64,000 nt of DNA from Polymyxa betae (GCA_003693705.1 RBZT01000711.1:1-64000), one strand, 5' to 3'. Shown: positions 20,729 through 32,080, counted from the stretch's first letter. A program made the numbers and translations. The notes: generated by a model from the letters alone, not told the origin.

Positions 20729-21362
20729 AGATAGTGTTATAAGCTGAATTTAGTGGATCAATTGAAGTGGGCGAGCAAATTGACAAATTCGACCGTCCAT
20801 CCTGCTGAAAACCAAAACTCCATCGAAGTTTTATCAGTGGAAACTCAAAATCTTTAATACTCATAGGTCAAATTTACGGGTGCTCTTAATTGAAGCTAAT
20901 ATTTACCCTCTGCTGAAACTGCCCCTGGACATCGCAGCAACTAACTGACCAGAAGGTACAATAACAGCTACACAGCTTTTAGTCCAGGTCCTACTTAAGC
21001 AGTATTCCACACAGAACGAAACCCAGCAGGCGCACTCAGAAGAAAGCTACGGCGAGTAAGCATGGACCAAGTGCACGAGTGCAGGTGGAGAGTGGGCGAT
21101 TATAGACCCTTCTATTCTTTTTGTCATCGCCCTACTATGACCGGATCGATGGCAGAATGTCAAGTGCCTGCGGCACGCTTGCACCCGCAGTCAAACAATA
21201 GTTTCTGTACAACAGTGAAATTAAAACTGCGGAAGAGGCTGCAAGTGCTTCAGGCATGAGGCACGCGTGCTTCAATCACGCGTGCTTCAAAATATTAACC
21301 GGAATTCATACGCACCGAGAAAAATGATTCACTGACGAGCACAAATTTGGCTGATTGGGTTA
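20729..21362. other. No gene recognised
   Basis: Contains the short direct repeat CACGCGTGCTTCAA (about 21,261-21,290). Likely includes the 5' end of the following transposon, whose terminal repeat I could not place. Confidence 0.35.
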
Positions 21363-22580
21363 ATGAATATTTGCATCACAAACTTGGGCTTGAATTGCCT
21401 TTGGCAATATCTGCTAGAACAGGTTAAAGATGGCTCAACGTTTTGGGATTACATTTTGGCAAGTTCATGCAAGGATTATAAAATGACGGCCACGAACGCG
21501 ATGATGTCAGATATCGTATTGGCTTTCTTGAAAGAATGTCGTCCTACGAAAAACGCATCATACATTTCGCTGGCGATTTCATTGAAACACCAATTTCTCC
21601 AGCGCTTGCAGACGTCGAGAAGACATTAATTCTTGTGACCGATGATGAATCGTGCTTCGGATCATATGACGGGCGGAGTCACTGCTGGATCGATGAAAAT
21701 TACAGACAATTTCGACCGCAAGGCAATGGGTGGAGTGTGATGGTTTCATCATTCCTGTGCGAATGCCATGGAATTCTCAAAAGTAGGAGATGAGCTCCAA
21801 GCTCAGCATCTGAATGTTCCAGCCGACTCTACAGTGTCTCCTCAAACCTGGGGTTAATGCTGAGGGATATAGGAAAAATAGTGATTTCTTCACCCAGGTG
21901 AAAGAGAAAGCTCTTCCCATTTTCAAAGTATTGCATCCCAATTGTGATGGACTGTTTATGTTTGATAACAGACAGAGCCATCTCGCCAAACCACCTGATG
22001 CGCATAACGTTACCACAATGAATTTGAAAAACGGAGGTGTCAACAAACCGATTATGAGGAACGGGTGGTTCATTGACGGTAACGGTGATCGCGTTGATCA
22101 AAGAGCGGTTATCGAGGATGGAGTCCCTTCGAAAGGCCTGTCACTGGTTCTCCGAGAAAGAGGTTTAGGGCATTCTTCCTTGAATGTCAAAGAAGCCAGA
22201 AAAATTCTTTCTGAACAGCCAGATTTCCGCGAACAGAGAGAATGGCTGGAAGAGACTGTCATTCACGAAGGGTATCTCATTGATTTTGACACAAAGTACC
22301 ATTGCGATTTTTATTATGTCGAGATGTTTTGGGGTGCGGCAAAGGCATGGTCTCGTGCTCGCTGTACTTTTAATTTTACCGACCATGTAGCCCTTGTTCC
22401 AAAAGCTCTTGAGAGTGTTTCTCTTGCCAAAATCAGAAAGTTCGCCCGGAAATCATATCGATACATTGACGCTTATCGCGCCAAAGATGCTGGAGGAAAC
22501 TCTTTAAGTTGCCAGCAAATTGAATATGCCGTCAAGAAATATCGGGGCCAACGCAAAATTCCAATGCGCATTTTAGTACT
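21363..22580 (+). pseudogene. Tc1-like DDE transposase, 3'-truncated
   Basis: Two frames separated by a shift near 21,790. The first carries ILVTDDESCFGSYDGRSHCW and GWSVMVSSFLCECHG (21,630-21,780). The second runs openly through LFMFDNRQSHLAKPPDA, VTTMNLKNGGVNKPIMR, KYHCDFYYVEMFWGAAK and FARKSYRYIDAYRAKD, then YAVKKYRGQRKIPMR. The Asp of TDDES, the Asp of FDN and the Glu of YVEMFWG are the presumed catalytic triad of this Tc1/mariner-related family, known from fungi, animals and protists. The last residues coincide with the edge of the copia remnant at about 22,585, so the stop codon region is lost. A second copy lies in reverse at 29,380-29,830. Confidence 0.82.
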
Positions 22581-22589
22581 GTCGCGCTC

Positions 22590-24062
22590 TTTGTTTCGCA
22601 CTTTTTTGTTTACGCATATGTTCGGAATCAAATTGCAACAAATTGTAGAGTTAAGCTGTCCGCTACGGTAGAGGCGTTTTTCTTTGACTCGATCCTCGTG
22701 AACACCCATTTGCTTTTTATAGGATATGGCGTCTCTGTATGTTGCTGGCACTGTATCAGCTGTTGCGTTGTAGGCCACGTTCGCTGTCGAAGAATACTTT
22801 TCATAACTGATTGCAAGTGGGTCAGAGTTTGGGCTGTTAACGGTACCGTTGCTGGTGTTCGTACGTGGGATTGACCTTGCGTCAAATGTTATGGTTCTGC
22901 GAACCAGGATCTTGTCGTTTTTTCGCTCAATTTCGTAGCCTTTCGAATAATGAGTGTATCCTACGAAAATATCGCCTTCTGCTGTTGGGCCTAGCGCTGC
23001 TCGTAAAGATTTGTCGATCAGAGTGTAGCAGTACATCCGAAGGGATGCATGTGGCGGATGTCAGGTTTGCTACCGTGCCAAAGTTCTTGTGGTGTTGTCA
23101 AATTCAGCGATTTTGCAGGTAAACGATTGAATGTGTATACAGCATAGCATAGCGAATTCCCAATACTCACTTGGTAATCCGGATTCGATAAGAAAGTTTC
23201 TAGTAACATTCATAATTGTATGATTCCGTCTCTCTGCAGTACCGTTCTGCTGTGGGCAGTACGGGACCGTCCTTCAATGTTTGATGTTTTTCGTTAGTGG
23301 GAGATCGCTCACGGTTTTGTTCACATACTCTCCACCATTATCTGTTAACGAAATATTTGATTTTTGTTTCGTTTCCGCTTTACCGTCTCTGCACCTCTTG
23401 CGGCGTTTTACTCTTCAGGAAGGTAACCCAACACCATTTTGAGTACAGGCAATTGAACGTGATATAGTATTGAGAACCTTGGCTTGTTGTAAGAAATGGT
23501 CCCTTCAGGTCTGAGCTTACGATCTCGAAGGCAAGGGTCGGGTTTGTCGTCCTCTCGTCTGGAAACGGCTGTCTTCTCGATCTCCCTAGTGCGCAACTGC
23601 TGCATGTAGGTCTTTTGGAGTCTCTGATTTCGACACCATCACAATGATCGATAAGCTGTGTTAACCGTTCGTTAGCATCGTGTCCGAAACTTCGATGCGC
23701 TTCGTGCAGGCTGATGTGCTGAGCGACAACACTGGAGAAGTTTGATTCAGGCGAACTTGTGATCTCACGTAATAAAGGCCGTTATCGTTGTGGGCAGTAA
23801 GTAATGTAACTCCATCGCGTGTTTGTATGTACATATCTTTCTTAATTCATATAGTGTAGCCCATTTTGTGATCGAATCCGTCGAGATCAAGGTCTTCATC
23901 AGGTGCGGGACGTGTAGAACGTTTGGTATCAGGATTGACGTTTTTCCTGTTAATGTTAACGTTCCTTTACCGATTGCTTGAAGTGTTCCTCCGTTGCTGG
24001 CTTTACACTTGATGTCGCTGTGAATTTTCGTAGTTGATTAACCGACTTCTATTGGGGGGCCT
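22590..24062 (-). pseudogene. Outer copia (copia 2) protease end, pre-integrase and integrase
   Basis: Minus-strand frames from 24,060 down: GTLQAIGKGTLTLTGKTS and LHVPHLMKTLISTDSI (protease end), then LTAHNDNGLYYVRS, the remains of the HHCC region, NISLTDNGGEYVNKTVSD, YCPQQNGTAERRNHTIM with the catalytic Glu, and YAVYTFNRLPAKSLNLTTP with LWHGSKPDIRHMHPFGC (23,018-23,209). The 22,473-23,036 frame continues with DIFVGYTHYSKGYEIERK, typical of copia just after integrase. RT and RNase H are missing: the element is cut at about 22,585. The other half (gag, DSGANVS) is at 28,808-29,290, separated by the inner copia insertion. Confidence 0.85.
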
Positions 24063-24199
24063 TGTTTCTACGGAGAGTCGCTGTCGGGTTTTTAGGTAAC
24101 TTTAGGTTGTTGTATTAACCATCAGCTCCTCGTCCAACGCATCCCCGCACGAGTCACGCGGCGTCATCGTGCGTGACGTCATGCCTGATCCTCGAAACA
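24063..24199 (-). repeat. Copia 3 LTR (3' in element orientation)
   Basis: TGTTTCTACGGAGAGTCGC ... CCTCGAAACA; pairs with 28,671-28,807. Confidence 0.93.
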
Positions 24200-25812
24200 G
24201 CCGCCCTGATCTGACAGGCTGTCACGCACGCCGTACTCATCGACCACGGACATCCCCGCCGCCTCCATCATCACAAACAAAGATTGAATTGTCGGCGCTT
24301 TCGTCAGTGCATACGCGGGATTATTCCGTCTCGAGACCGTCAGCAACTTAATGGTACCATCTCGAACACATTGTCGAACGACATGCCACTTGACTTGTAT
24401 GTGCTTGTTAGCATCCGTGACTCCGACTCTCTCCGCCGTCGTCTTCGCAGCCGCCTTGTCCTCCATCAGGATGTTCGGACTCTTGATCACGAACCCGATT
24501 TCCGTCCGAAGTGTTCGCAAACAGACAGCCTCTCGCGCAGCTTCGCAAGAGGCGACATATTCCGCGTGACATGTAGATGTCGCCACGATACTCATGAGCT
24601 TCGATCTCCAAAAAACAGCTGTTCCAAACAGCATCACTAATTGTCCGCCCACGGACTTCAGGGTATCTGGATCATTCGCGAAATCAGAATCGACAGCACA
24701 GGTTGGTTCGCTCCGATCAGCTCCATTCAAGCGATGTACCGTAGAACGTGCACAACGGTGTCCCAGTGCTCCTCCGTTGGCAGTGAAACATATCGGGACA
24801 GAAGACTAATTGGGAACGCGATGTCGATTCTCGTTCCGATCGCCAGGTGACCGATACAACCCAGCAATTCACGATAGGGCTGAGTCGTCGCCACTTCTCC
24901 GCTTTACCGCGATCAATCCGCATTTTTAAACGCAGCGGTACTGTGAGAGGTCGCGCCCGCTTCCGAGTAGCCGACTTCACGGAATTCCGAAATCGCGCCA
25001 GTACATCACGTAGATACTGGGTCTGAACCAGCACGTAGGCGAAATTGTTCTGCAACAGACGCATACCTATAACCCATCGTGCAATTCCGAGATCTTTTGT
25101 CTTGAATCGACCGGATAACATCTGATTCACCTCCGTGACCATATCCGAGCTCGTTCCGAAGATCAGAAAATCATCGACGGAAACACCCAAAAACCACGAT
25201 TTGGCGCCCCCGCCGCGAAACATTGAGGCATGGATCGCTAATTGTCCTCTTAAAGTTGACCTCAACCAGGACTCCGTGTAGGGTCTCGTACCAGATCCGT
25301 GGTGCTTCAACCAGGCCGTGCAGCGCTTTCTTTAACCGCCATACCTTTTTCTGCGGGTCTCCAGTCTCAAACCCGTGAGGCTTCTCGCAGAACACAGCGC
25401 AGTCCAGAACTCCGATCAAGAAGGCTGTTTTAACGTCCATCAGGTGAATCAGTACACCGAACATAGCCGCCAGCTGGATGATCACCCTCAGAGAAGCATA
25501 CCGAAGGGTCGGCGCAAACGTCTCCTTCCATGTCTTCCACGGATCGCAGCATCCGAGAGGAACATAAGGCGCTTTCCACCGTACGCATTCACCGTGCTCA
25601 TTTCGCTTCCATGTGTAAACAAATTTCGCAGGTAAAACATTCGAATCGGTCGGTCGGTCAACCACTTCATCGCAGTCATTCTCAATGATGGCGTTGACTT
25701 CCTCGATCTCGCCCTCATTCCAATGCTGCCAGTCCACGCTCGCGCGCGCCTCCGCTTCCGACTTGGGGTCGGAACGCACTTCAGGGACTTCTCCCGTCAG
25801 AAAGGCAAACAA
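24200..25812 (-). pseudogene. Copia 3 reverse transcriptase and RNase H
   Basis: Frames in order: the RT N-terminus (NEGEIEEVNAIIENDCDEVV, KFVYTWKRNEHGECVRWKAP, LRYASLRVIIQLAAMFGV, HLMDVKTAFLIGVLD, 25,812-25,171), the active-site region SVDDFLIFGTSSDMV with FKTKDLGIARWVIGMRL (25,310-24,717), and RNase H (VDSDFANDPDTLKSVGGQLV, CHAEYVASCEAAREAVCL, NKHIQVKWHVVRQCV, 24,730-24,179). The active site reads VDD where copia usually has YVDD-type context. Two frameshifts join these pieces. The last coding residues run into the LTR (SDQGGCFEDQ). Copy is defective. Confidence 0.87.
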
Positions 25813-25842
25813 CCCGTTGTCTGCTGTATCGACCGAGCAGTA

Positions 25843-27441
25843 TCACGCCCGGTGGCCGTCATCACGATCAAAATTAGCCTCGTAGAAGATGTCCTCATCA
25901 TCTTCCTGCTCTTCCTCGGCCGAAATTGGTTCGACCGCTTCGGTGATCTCCGACCAGAAGATCTTATCCCGAAGCGCGTCCGCTGCCGATTCGTCGTTGT
26001 CTGCTTTCTCACTGTCGCCGGATCCATCATCTTCGTCGCCTGCTTCCTGTCGCGCAGCGCGAGCCATCCCGTCGTAATCAGCATTTGCGAAGCGATCCGG
26101 CTGATGGCGAATCCGTCCGGAGCGTCGCAGTCCATGCTGCTCGACAGTGTCGGTGCGTTCGCGCTGATGAAGGTCAGGACCTCCACCGGCAGCACAATGT
26201 CTAATTCCATCATCATCGCGGTCCCCAACTGGCCGTTCGATTTCGTCGGGACCATTATCATGACACTCTTGCGGCCGCTGATGGGCCGTAGCTCCACCAT
26301 CGTCACTAACGCCGCCCTGAGCAGCGACGCCATCGTCAGCGTCACCAAGGTCGTCGTCCAAAACGTCCACGTCGAACATGCCGCCGAGCACGGCCGCCCT
26401 CTTGACTACGTCCGTCTCATTGTCGCCGTCCTTGAACGGGAACACGGACTCATAGAAGAAATCATTCCTCGACTCCAGGATCTTCCGACTTTCCCAGAGA
26501 AGAAACACGCACGCCTTTTTGGATGCTGAGACAGCCAGGTGAACCGCGCGCTCCGCCTTCGGCTTCAGCTTCGCCTTATTCCTACGGAGTATCAACACCC
26601 AGGCCTCGCAGCCCCAAACCCTTGCTCGAGAGAGGTTCGGGCGCTGCCATGTGAGGACCTCAAAAGCCGTCGTTTGCCCGTGATGACGATCGAGAGGAAC
26701 CCGATTATGGAACCATGTCGCATTCATCGCGGCGCTCGACCAGAACCGCTCCGGCGCAGCCGATCGGACCAGACATGCACGCACCATTGCGACGATCTTG
26801 CCGCCGATGACCTCTGGGAGGCCATTCTGGAACGGCATACGCGTGTGCGAGAATTCCTGCTGTATTCCGTCCAAATACAACTCCTGACGCTGTACATTAC
26901 CGACGTACTCGCCACACTGATCGGCACGGAACACCACCACCTGTCCGGACATTCTCTCGAATCTCCGTAGAATCGCGACCGTATGATTCTCCGTGTCGGA
27001 CTTCCGCGCCAGATTCACCGTAGCCGCAAATCCAGATGCATGATCGACCCAGACGCCCATATACAGTTTTCGGTCATGGCTCCTGGTTGGAAACGACAGT
27101 AGGTCGGCTCCGATAATCTGTGCAGGCCGTAAACTTCGAGTGCGGCGCTTCGGTGCCGGGGCCACTTTGAAGTTCGCCTCAATACATATCCGACATTTGC
27201 ATCTTGGTACATGATCCACGCAGTTGATGCGCAGTCCGCCCACGATCGCGTTCCTGTTCATTTTTAGAAAGGTTTGTAAATTAGTGTCACAGAGTCTCTC
27301 GTGGGCAAGCTTTAGAGAGATCTCTCCAGATAATCGTCCTTGGTTTGGATCGTTGCTGAGGGAGACCAAGGCGGCTCCCCGCAACAAAAATCCTGCCCAG
27401 CGTGAAGGTCCAAATACTGTAGACCTCTGCGCACAGATCAA
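25843..27441 (-). pseudogene. Copia 3 integrase and acidic linker, long open frame
   Basis: The longest open frame in the window, 532 codons. It has a pre-integrase region (LKLAHERLCDTN, CKCRICIEANF), the core with GADLLSFPTRSHDRKLYMGV and FRADQCGEYVGN in place of the usual DNGGEY motif, and FQNGLPEVIGGKIVAMVRA at the Glu position. It continues through YWSSAAMNATW-like FWSSAAMNATWFHNRVP and WGCEAWVLILRRNKAK, then a long Asp/Gly/Glu-rich linker (DVDVLDDDLGDADDGVAAQG and EEEQEDDEDIF) that leads into RT. Changed residues around the second catalytic Asp (DQC for DNG) suggest loss of activity although the frame is intact. The overlapping plus-strand frames here are antisense shadows. Confidence 0.87.
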
Positions 27442-28142
27442 GTCAGCAGGAGCTTCCCGTCTTTGTTTACGATTTTCGAGGAACGCGCAGTCTCACGGTG
27501 TTCGGAGCCCTTCCCGAGCTTAGAAAGTGCCGCCCTGATCGCGAACAGATTCGCGACGGAGTCAGGGGCATAACTGGCATCGAATGAAATAACTCTGCCC
27601 GACGCAGTCCGTAGGACGATCCCTCCCCGCCCGTGGATGTAAATGCGGTCTCCGCCGACACCACCGACAGTGGGCCGCTCATTCGTCTCGAACAACTTCA
27701 GATTGCTGCAATGTTCCTTGCAGCTCGAAATTTGTGCACAAGTTACGGCGCCATCCATGACCCAGTCACGGACTCCTTTCCGCGGAGTGCTTCCGCTTGA
27801 CAGTGCCATAGTCAACATTGCGATATGAGCATGTCCGCCTCCATTATCGATACCGTTGCCTTTGCAATCCGTCGACCGGTGACCAAACTTCTGGCACTTC
27901 CAGTAATTGCCCCTAAATTGGCCCACATTACTACGTCCTCGGCGTCCTCCACGACGTCCACCCGAAGCCTGCATGGCATGACCACTGTCAGCGCCGGACG
28001 CCTGATCCGTCACCGCCATTCGCCTCAAGAGCCACACGACGTCGTCACGGATATTGGTCGGGATCAACTCCGCATAATTTCCGGAGAGGCTTTTGTAACG
28101 GATCTGCTCCATGTCGTTCGGGAGCGACATGCACATCAGCAC
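27438..28142 (-). pseudogene. Copia 3 gag C-terminus, zinc knuckle and protease region
   Basis: A 234-codon open frame. It contains MCMSLPNDMEQIRYKSL, a Gly/Arg-rich stretch (GGRRGGRRGRSNVGQF), a knuckle written NYWKCQKFGHRSTDC in which the first Cys of CX2CX4HX4C is replaced, and a protease-like segment VRDWVMDGAVTCAQI. There the expected D-S-G triad reads D-G, so the active site appears lost. The pre-integrase region follows (VANLFAIRAALSK). Confidence 0.82.
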
Positions 28143-28214
28143 AGCGATGACTTAATCAGGCAGAGAACGATCTTCGTCGATCACTCTGAGACGCAAGTTC
28201 AAATCCTTCATTGA

Positions 28215-28631
28215 CTAGAAGTGAATCTTGGCCTCTTCAACGGTAGCGTTCTCGTTCAGCCTCTTTCCGAACAACTCAATAAGGAGTGTCGCCATATCCT
28301 GGTTAGAGGAACCGGCATACTCCTTCGACAGCGCCTCCCATGCACCCGCTGGGTCATTTATGTGAGCCTTGATCAAGGTCAGCTGATTTAACTCCACGTT
28401 CCGAGTGATGGCTAGCATCGCCTTGGCATTTTTCACAGGATCCGATGCAGCCGCCTTTTTCGAGTTGTCGACGTAATCGCCCAGCCCGTAGGCAGTTAAC
28501 AGGGTCATCATCGCGAATCTCCATGACGTGTATACGTTTCGGCCATTCAGCTTGAAGCCAATCGACAGATTTTGGCTACTGCTGGCATTCTGAGAGCCAG
28601 CGCTGGTGTCATGTTCCGAACCGGTCGTCAT
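28215..28631 (-). CDS. Copia 3 gag N-terminus
   Basis: A 138-codon open frame from ATG at 28,631, 40 bp inside the 5' LTR. It reads GFKLNGRNVYTSWRFAMMTL, NPVKNAKAMLAI-like VKNAKAMLAITRNVELNQL and GAWEALSKEYAGSSNQDMA with TLLIELFGKRLNENATVEEA, the UBN2-type capsid region of copia gag. It ends at a stop at 28,215; the remaining gag is in another frame after a nonsense change. Nearest to the expected polyprotein start, so the ATG is plausible. Confidence 0.8.
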   Translation of the reverse strand: MTTGSEHDTSAGSQNASSSQNLSIGFKLNGRNVYTSWRFAMMTLLTAYGLGDYVDNSKKAAASDPVKNAKAMLAITRNVELNQLTLIKAHINDPAGAWEALSKEYAGSSNQDMATLLIELFGKRLNENATVEEAKIHF

Positions 28632-28659
28632 CGTCTCGCTTGATAGGTTGATGAGCTGG

Positions 28660-28670
28660 GACTCTTAATC
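28660..28670 (-). promoter_or_regulatory. Copia 3 candidate primer-binding site
   Basis: The plus strand reads GACTCTTAATC immediately before the LTR start at 28,671. Its complement would pair with the anticodon arm of tRNA-Lys(CUU). Same location and sequence type as in copia 1 and at 34,614-34,624. Confidence 0.6.
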
Positions 28671-28807
28671 TGTTTCTACGGAGAGTCGCTGTCGGGTTTT
28701 TAGGTAACTTTAGGTTGTTGTATTAACCATCAGCTCCTCGTCCAACGCATCCTCGCACGAGTCACGCGGTGTCATCGTGCGTGATTTCATGCCTGATCTT
28801 CGAAACA
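28671..28807 (-). repeat. Copia 3 LTR (5' in element orientation)
   Basis: Pairs with 24,063-24,199. Four of five differences are T here for C in the other LTR. Confidence 0.93.
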
Positions 28808-29290
28808 GTCCTGCTCACATTCGCACCACTATCGATGATGACTGCTTCGACATTTTGTTCGTTCCGAGTTTCTCTATGGAAGCCTCGTCTTCTTCTTCTT
28901 CGTTGACATTGCTGTTCGCTTGTCCTGTTTGTTCGTTGCCTTTGTATTGTCGAAGTTCCGGATGTTCGATCCAGCATTCATCGATGTTATGGTTTGTTCT
29001 TCTAAACCGCGTACAACGTTCTATCTTGCTTTTCAGGTCTTTGATCTGAGTATGCAGTGACTGGATATCTGCTTTTAGATCCTTTTGGTCCTGGTCTTGC
29101 TTCCCGGATTCATGCTGTTCATCTCGCTCTTTTGAGAGCAGGATGTTCGTCAGTGGCGGGAATTTGCTTACTTGCGATGCTCTAGCCACAGCCTTAACTT
29201 GCTTGTACGTGTCCAGTAGTCCGTCAAGCGCTGGACGCAGATGATCAATTCTCCTAGTTCAATATTGAAGGATTGCACGAGTTTGTACAA
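28808..29290 (-). pseudogene. Outer copia (copia 2) gag and protease start
   Basis: Minus-strand frames: gag coiled region (ARASQVSKFPPLTNILLSKE, KADIQSLHTQIKDLKSKIER), a degenerate knuckle (CTRFRRTNHNIDEC, with the CX2C reduced to one Cys), an acidic spacer, and VEAVIIDSGANVS, the protease active site. It stops at the inner copia LTR and resumes at 24,062. The gag alignment to copia 1 (ARASQVNTIPRLTNLLLSAE) shows the same lineage. Upstream it is truncated near 29,300. Confidence 0.83.
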
Positions 29291-29379
29291 AACAGGGCGA
29301 GTCACCTTAAAGTGACATTTGTTTCAAATTGGTTTGAAAGTTTTTTATTCGATTTTCGATATTTTTTATTCTAATTCTT

Positions 29380-29830
29380 CATAAATGTGCATCGGAAACC
29401 ACCGATGGCTTTTGTATTTCTTAACAGCATATTCTATTGGACGAGATGTCAAAGGCTTACCTTCTTTGTTTCTCAGACTATAGGCGTCCATATATCGATA
29501 ATACTTTCTGGCAAAACGCCTGATTAATTGAGAGATCTCGACACTTTATAAAGCCAATGGAACGTTTTGAAGGTCCTTAGAAAAATATGTGCAATTGCGA
29601 CGCGTGTATGACTTACAGACGGCCTAGAGTATCTCAATAAAGTTGAATTCGCAATGAAATTTCGGATAAAATCGATTTTGAATCCGTCATGGTTCTCAAA
29701 GACATCATGGACAGGACGTCTCTTGCAGCACTCAGCTGCTTCCATCTACGGTTCTTGGGCGCCATTGCCATGAGAGACACTGCAGCTCAACCAACCTTGG
29801 AGCAGCCCTGTCATTTCTGCGAAGCGGGCT
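29380..29830 (-). pseudogene. Tc1-like DDE transposase C-terminus, second copy
   Basis: Same family as 21,363-22,580 in reverse orientation. One frame reads RFYPKFHCEFNFIEIL, SYTRRNCTYFSKDLQNVPL, then FARKYYRYMDAYSLRNKEG and EYAVKKYKSHRWFPMHIYEE followed by a stop. The C-terminal end is complete here, unlike in the other copy. PKFHCE-N-IE is the third catalytic block of the family. Upstream it is too degraded to follow. GTCACCTTAAAGTGAC (29,306-29,321), a near palindrome just downstream, may mark the element end. Confidence 0.78.
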
Positions 29831-30075
29831 GCGCAAACAAAAATGTGCAGTCGCCACAGAAAATGCGACAGTGGGACTAATCAAAGTGCGAGCGCAAACT
29901 TGGGCTGTTTCATTCCAACCCGTCTCCATACAACTTCCAACTGTATTGCAGCCTTCAATTTTTTATTTTTTCGATTTTTTTCTGTAATTCTCTTCAGCTC
30001 ATTGAGATCTATCGATTTACAGAATTTAAGTGCCCACGGAGTTATATCTCGGAGCCCAGATACCAAAGGGTGAAT

Positions 30076-30107
30076 CTAAATCCTGAACTTCCCCGGCAGC
30101 GGGCTGC
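30076..30107. repeat. MULE terminal inverted repeat, left
   Basis: Core CTAAATCCTGAACTTCCCCG plus GCAGCGGGCTGC; matches 34,027-34,058 in reverse complement at 29 of 32 positions. Weaker similarity continues outward for about 50 bp (CCACGG-GTT). Confidence 0.75.
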
Positions 30108-30169
30108 ACCAGAATCTGTTTCTGGAAGTCGAGTTTCCAGTCACAGATTCTGGTTCGAAAGTTCGAACC
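30108..30169. repeat. Two adjacent hairpins next to the left MULE repeat
   Basis: ACCAGAATCTG (30,108-30,118) pairs with CAGATTCTGGT (30,144-30,154), with further pairing of CTGGAA and TTCCAG inside. GGTTCGAA-AG-TTCGAACC (30,152-30,169) is a second, perfect hairpin. Confidence 0.65.
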
Positions 30170-31196
30170 TCCAACCTATGGTGATCTTAAAAAAAAACTG
30201 AATAAATTGTCAAACAGCGGGTCTTACTATATGCATCGATCCTTCATCGTGATTAAAGCTACCTAAACCATTTCGATTGTAATCCATGCAAAGTGTAGGC
30301 TTGGGAGCGCCTGACCTTGGTCGAAAATACGATCTCCAACGTGATCTGTCCATCAGCAAACAAATAGAATAATAACGGCGAAAGCAACGTTGCAGGATAT
30401 CTCAAACGCGAGCCTGTGACTTGCCTGTAACTGATTTTGCTGCTATTCAAAATATCTAAAGTCCTGTTCTTTGTGGTTACGAATGACTGAAAACGAGTTT
30501 TATTTCGATTTTAACAAATAAGAAAAAGTTTTACATCATCAGCACAAATCGTCGCTACAGTGTTCCAGAAAAAAATGATTTGTTTATCGGAGAAAACGCA
30601 TCTGATAATGATTAATTATCTTCATAAATTTTTTATTTTTGTTCAAAAAATCATTTAAATGCCTGCATTATCAGATCTCATTGGTTTCCACTGCAAAACA
30701 GCGGATCCAACATCAACGACAACAGGGGCAACCGATCCTGCAAACCAAATTAGTATTTGGAAAGAAATTTACTGGATACCATACTTAGTTGAGAAATCCT
30801 CAAAATCTGGCTTACGACGTCGATGAAAAAGTCGGCTGCTTCTTGAGGTGCTGGTTCGACGATATTTTCTTCTGCTGGATGTTGGAGAACCTAGAGGTTT
30901 CTGGTGTAGAAACCTCTCTGTTATTTCCTATAAAAACCTTTCTTAGTGCCTGAATCATAGTGCATTACACTAATCGGCGCCTGGAACAAAAGCTGACGCT
31001 TCAGTTTCCAACTCTTTCAACTCTGTTAAAAACGTGGTATGTAGAAGACTTTGGTTGGACAGATCCTGCAGAGCATCGACTTCAGAATCTTGAATCTGAG
31101 CTTATTGGTCTTGAGCAGCGGTCACGACATCAACTTGAGCAGCTACAGAGCCAGAAACCTCCAGATCGCCTGAGGACATCATACCCTTCGCTGTAT
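30170..31196. other. MULE internal region downstream of transposase, little recognised
   Basis: The minus strand would hold the transposase C-terminal tail and 3' region. An 84-codon plus frame at 30,960-31,214 (leucine/glutamine-rich) has no family match and overlaps the transposase tail in antisense. Confidence 0.4.
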
Positions 31197-32080
31197 TCAG
31201 CCTTCTGGGGTTGAACCATATCTGATGAAGAGCAACTGAAAGGTCAACGATTCGAACTGGAAATTATGCTCGTAACTAGATTTACCTGCAAATATGTGCT
31301 TGCAATGATGTCCATTGCTGATGTAGTCGTGACAAGTACAATGCCAGCTATGTCGACAAACGCGACATAGCTGATACGCCATTCAAGGAGTGCTGGTCTT
31401 GAACGCCTCATGCGTTCCTTGATCTTGTTCCACCGATTCCGTCTCATCGTGTTTGTAAAAGCAAACTGCATCGTTTTTTTTACATAGAGAATTGATGACA
31501 AACAACCATAAAAAACAGTAAATTCGTACCTCCGAAACGAAATAGGTTTTCGTTGCCTCCACATTACACACCATAAACGTCTTCGGGCTGTCATCTCCTG
31601 CGATCAGTTTGATCTGATCGGATGTAATCGCCAATGCTTTCTTGATACGAGTCTTCAGTATGGGACTGATTTTGACATCTTTGCCCATTTCTCTGCTGCA
31701 GATTAACAAGCTCATACAAATTCCCTCAGAAACTTATTGAAATAGAATTCTTCCACTTGCAACAGCAATCGCAGCAGCGGTTCTATGTAGATATTCTGTT
31801 TGCCATTCATGAACTTGTACTTGAATACCCGATGCCACGATTCACAATGTCCAGTGGTATCGGGCATATCAGGATCGCGATAGCAAACCTCCCATTTTTC
31901 GTGACGATTCGCGTAATTGCCTACAAAATATTCAGTGATCCGATCTTCCCTCACCTCCCACTTGGCAATGAATCCAGCAAGCTCCTGAGGAGAGCTTTCT
32001 TTGTCCCGCATCATTCGTGGATAGCAATGCTGTCTATAGATTTCATTTCGATGATCCCGTGAACGAAGACGTTCCTGGAG

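Larger units (their letters stand above)
24063..28807 (-). mobile_element. Inner Ty1/copia retrotransposon (copia 3), nested in copia 2
   Basis: A 4.75-kb element with 137-bp LTRs (24,063-24,199 and 28,671-28,807) that start TGTTTC and end GAAACA. LTRs differ at 5 of 137 positions. Flanks are GGCCT (left) and GTCCT (right), a 5-bp target duplication with one change. It splits copia 2 within the protease segment, right after DSGANVSRT. Base composition is visibly richer in G+C than the surrounding elements. Confidence 0.92.

Noticed and set aside
25723-26529. 268-codon plus-strand open frame
   Set aside because: It lies antisense to the long copia 3 integrase/linker frame; the minus-strand frame carries recognised motifs, the plus one does not.
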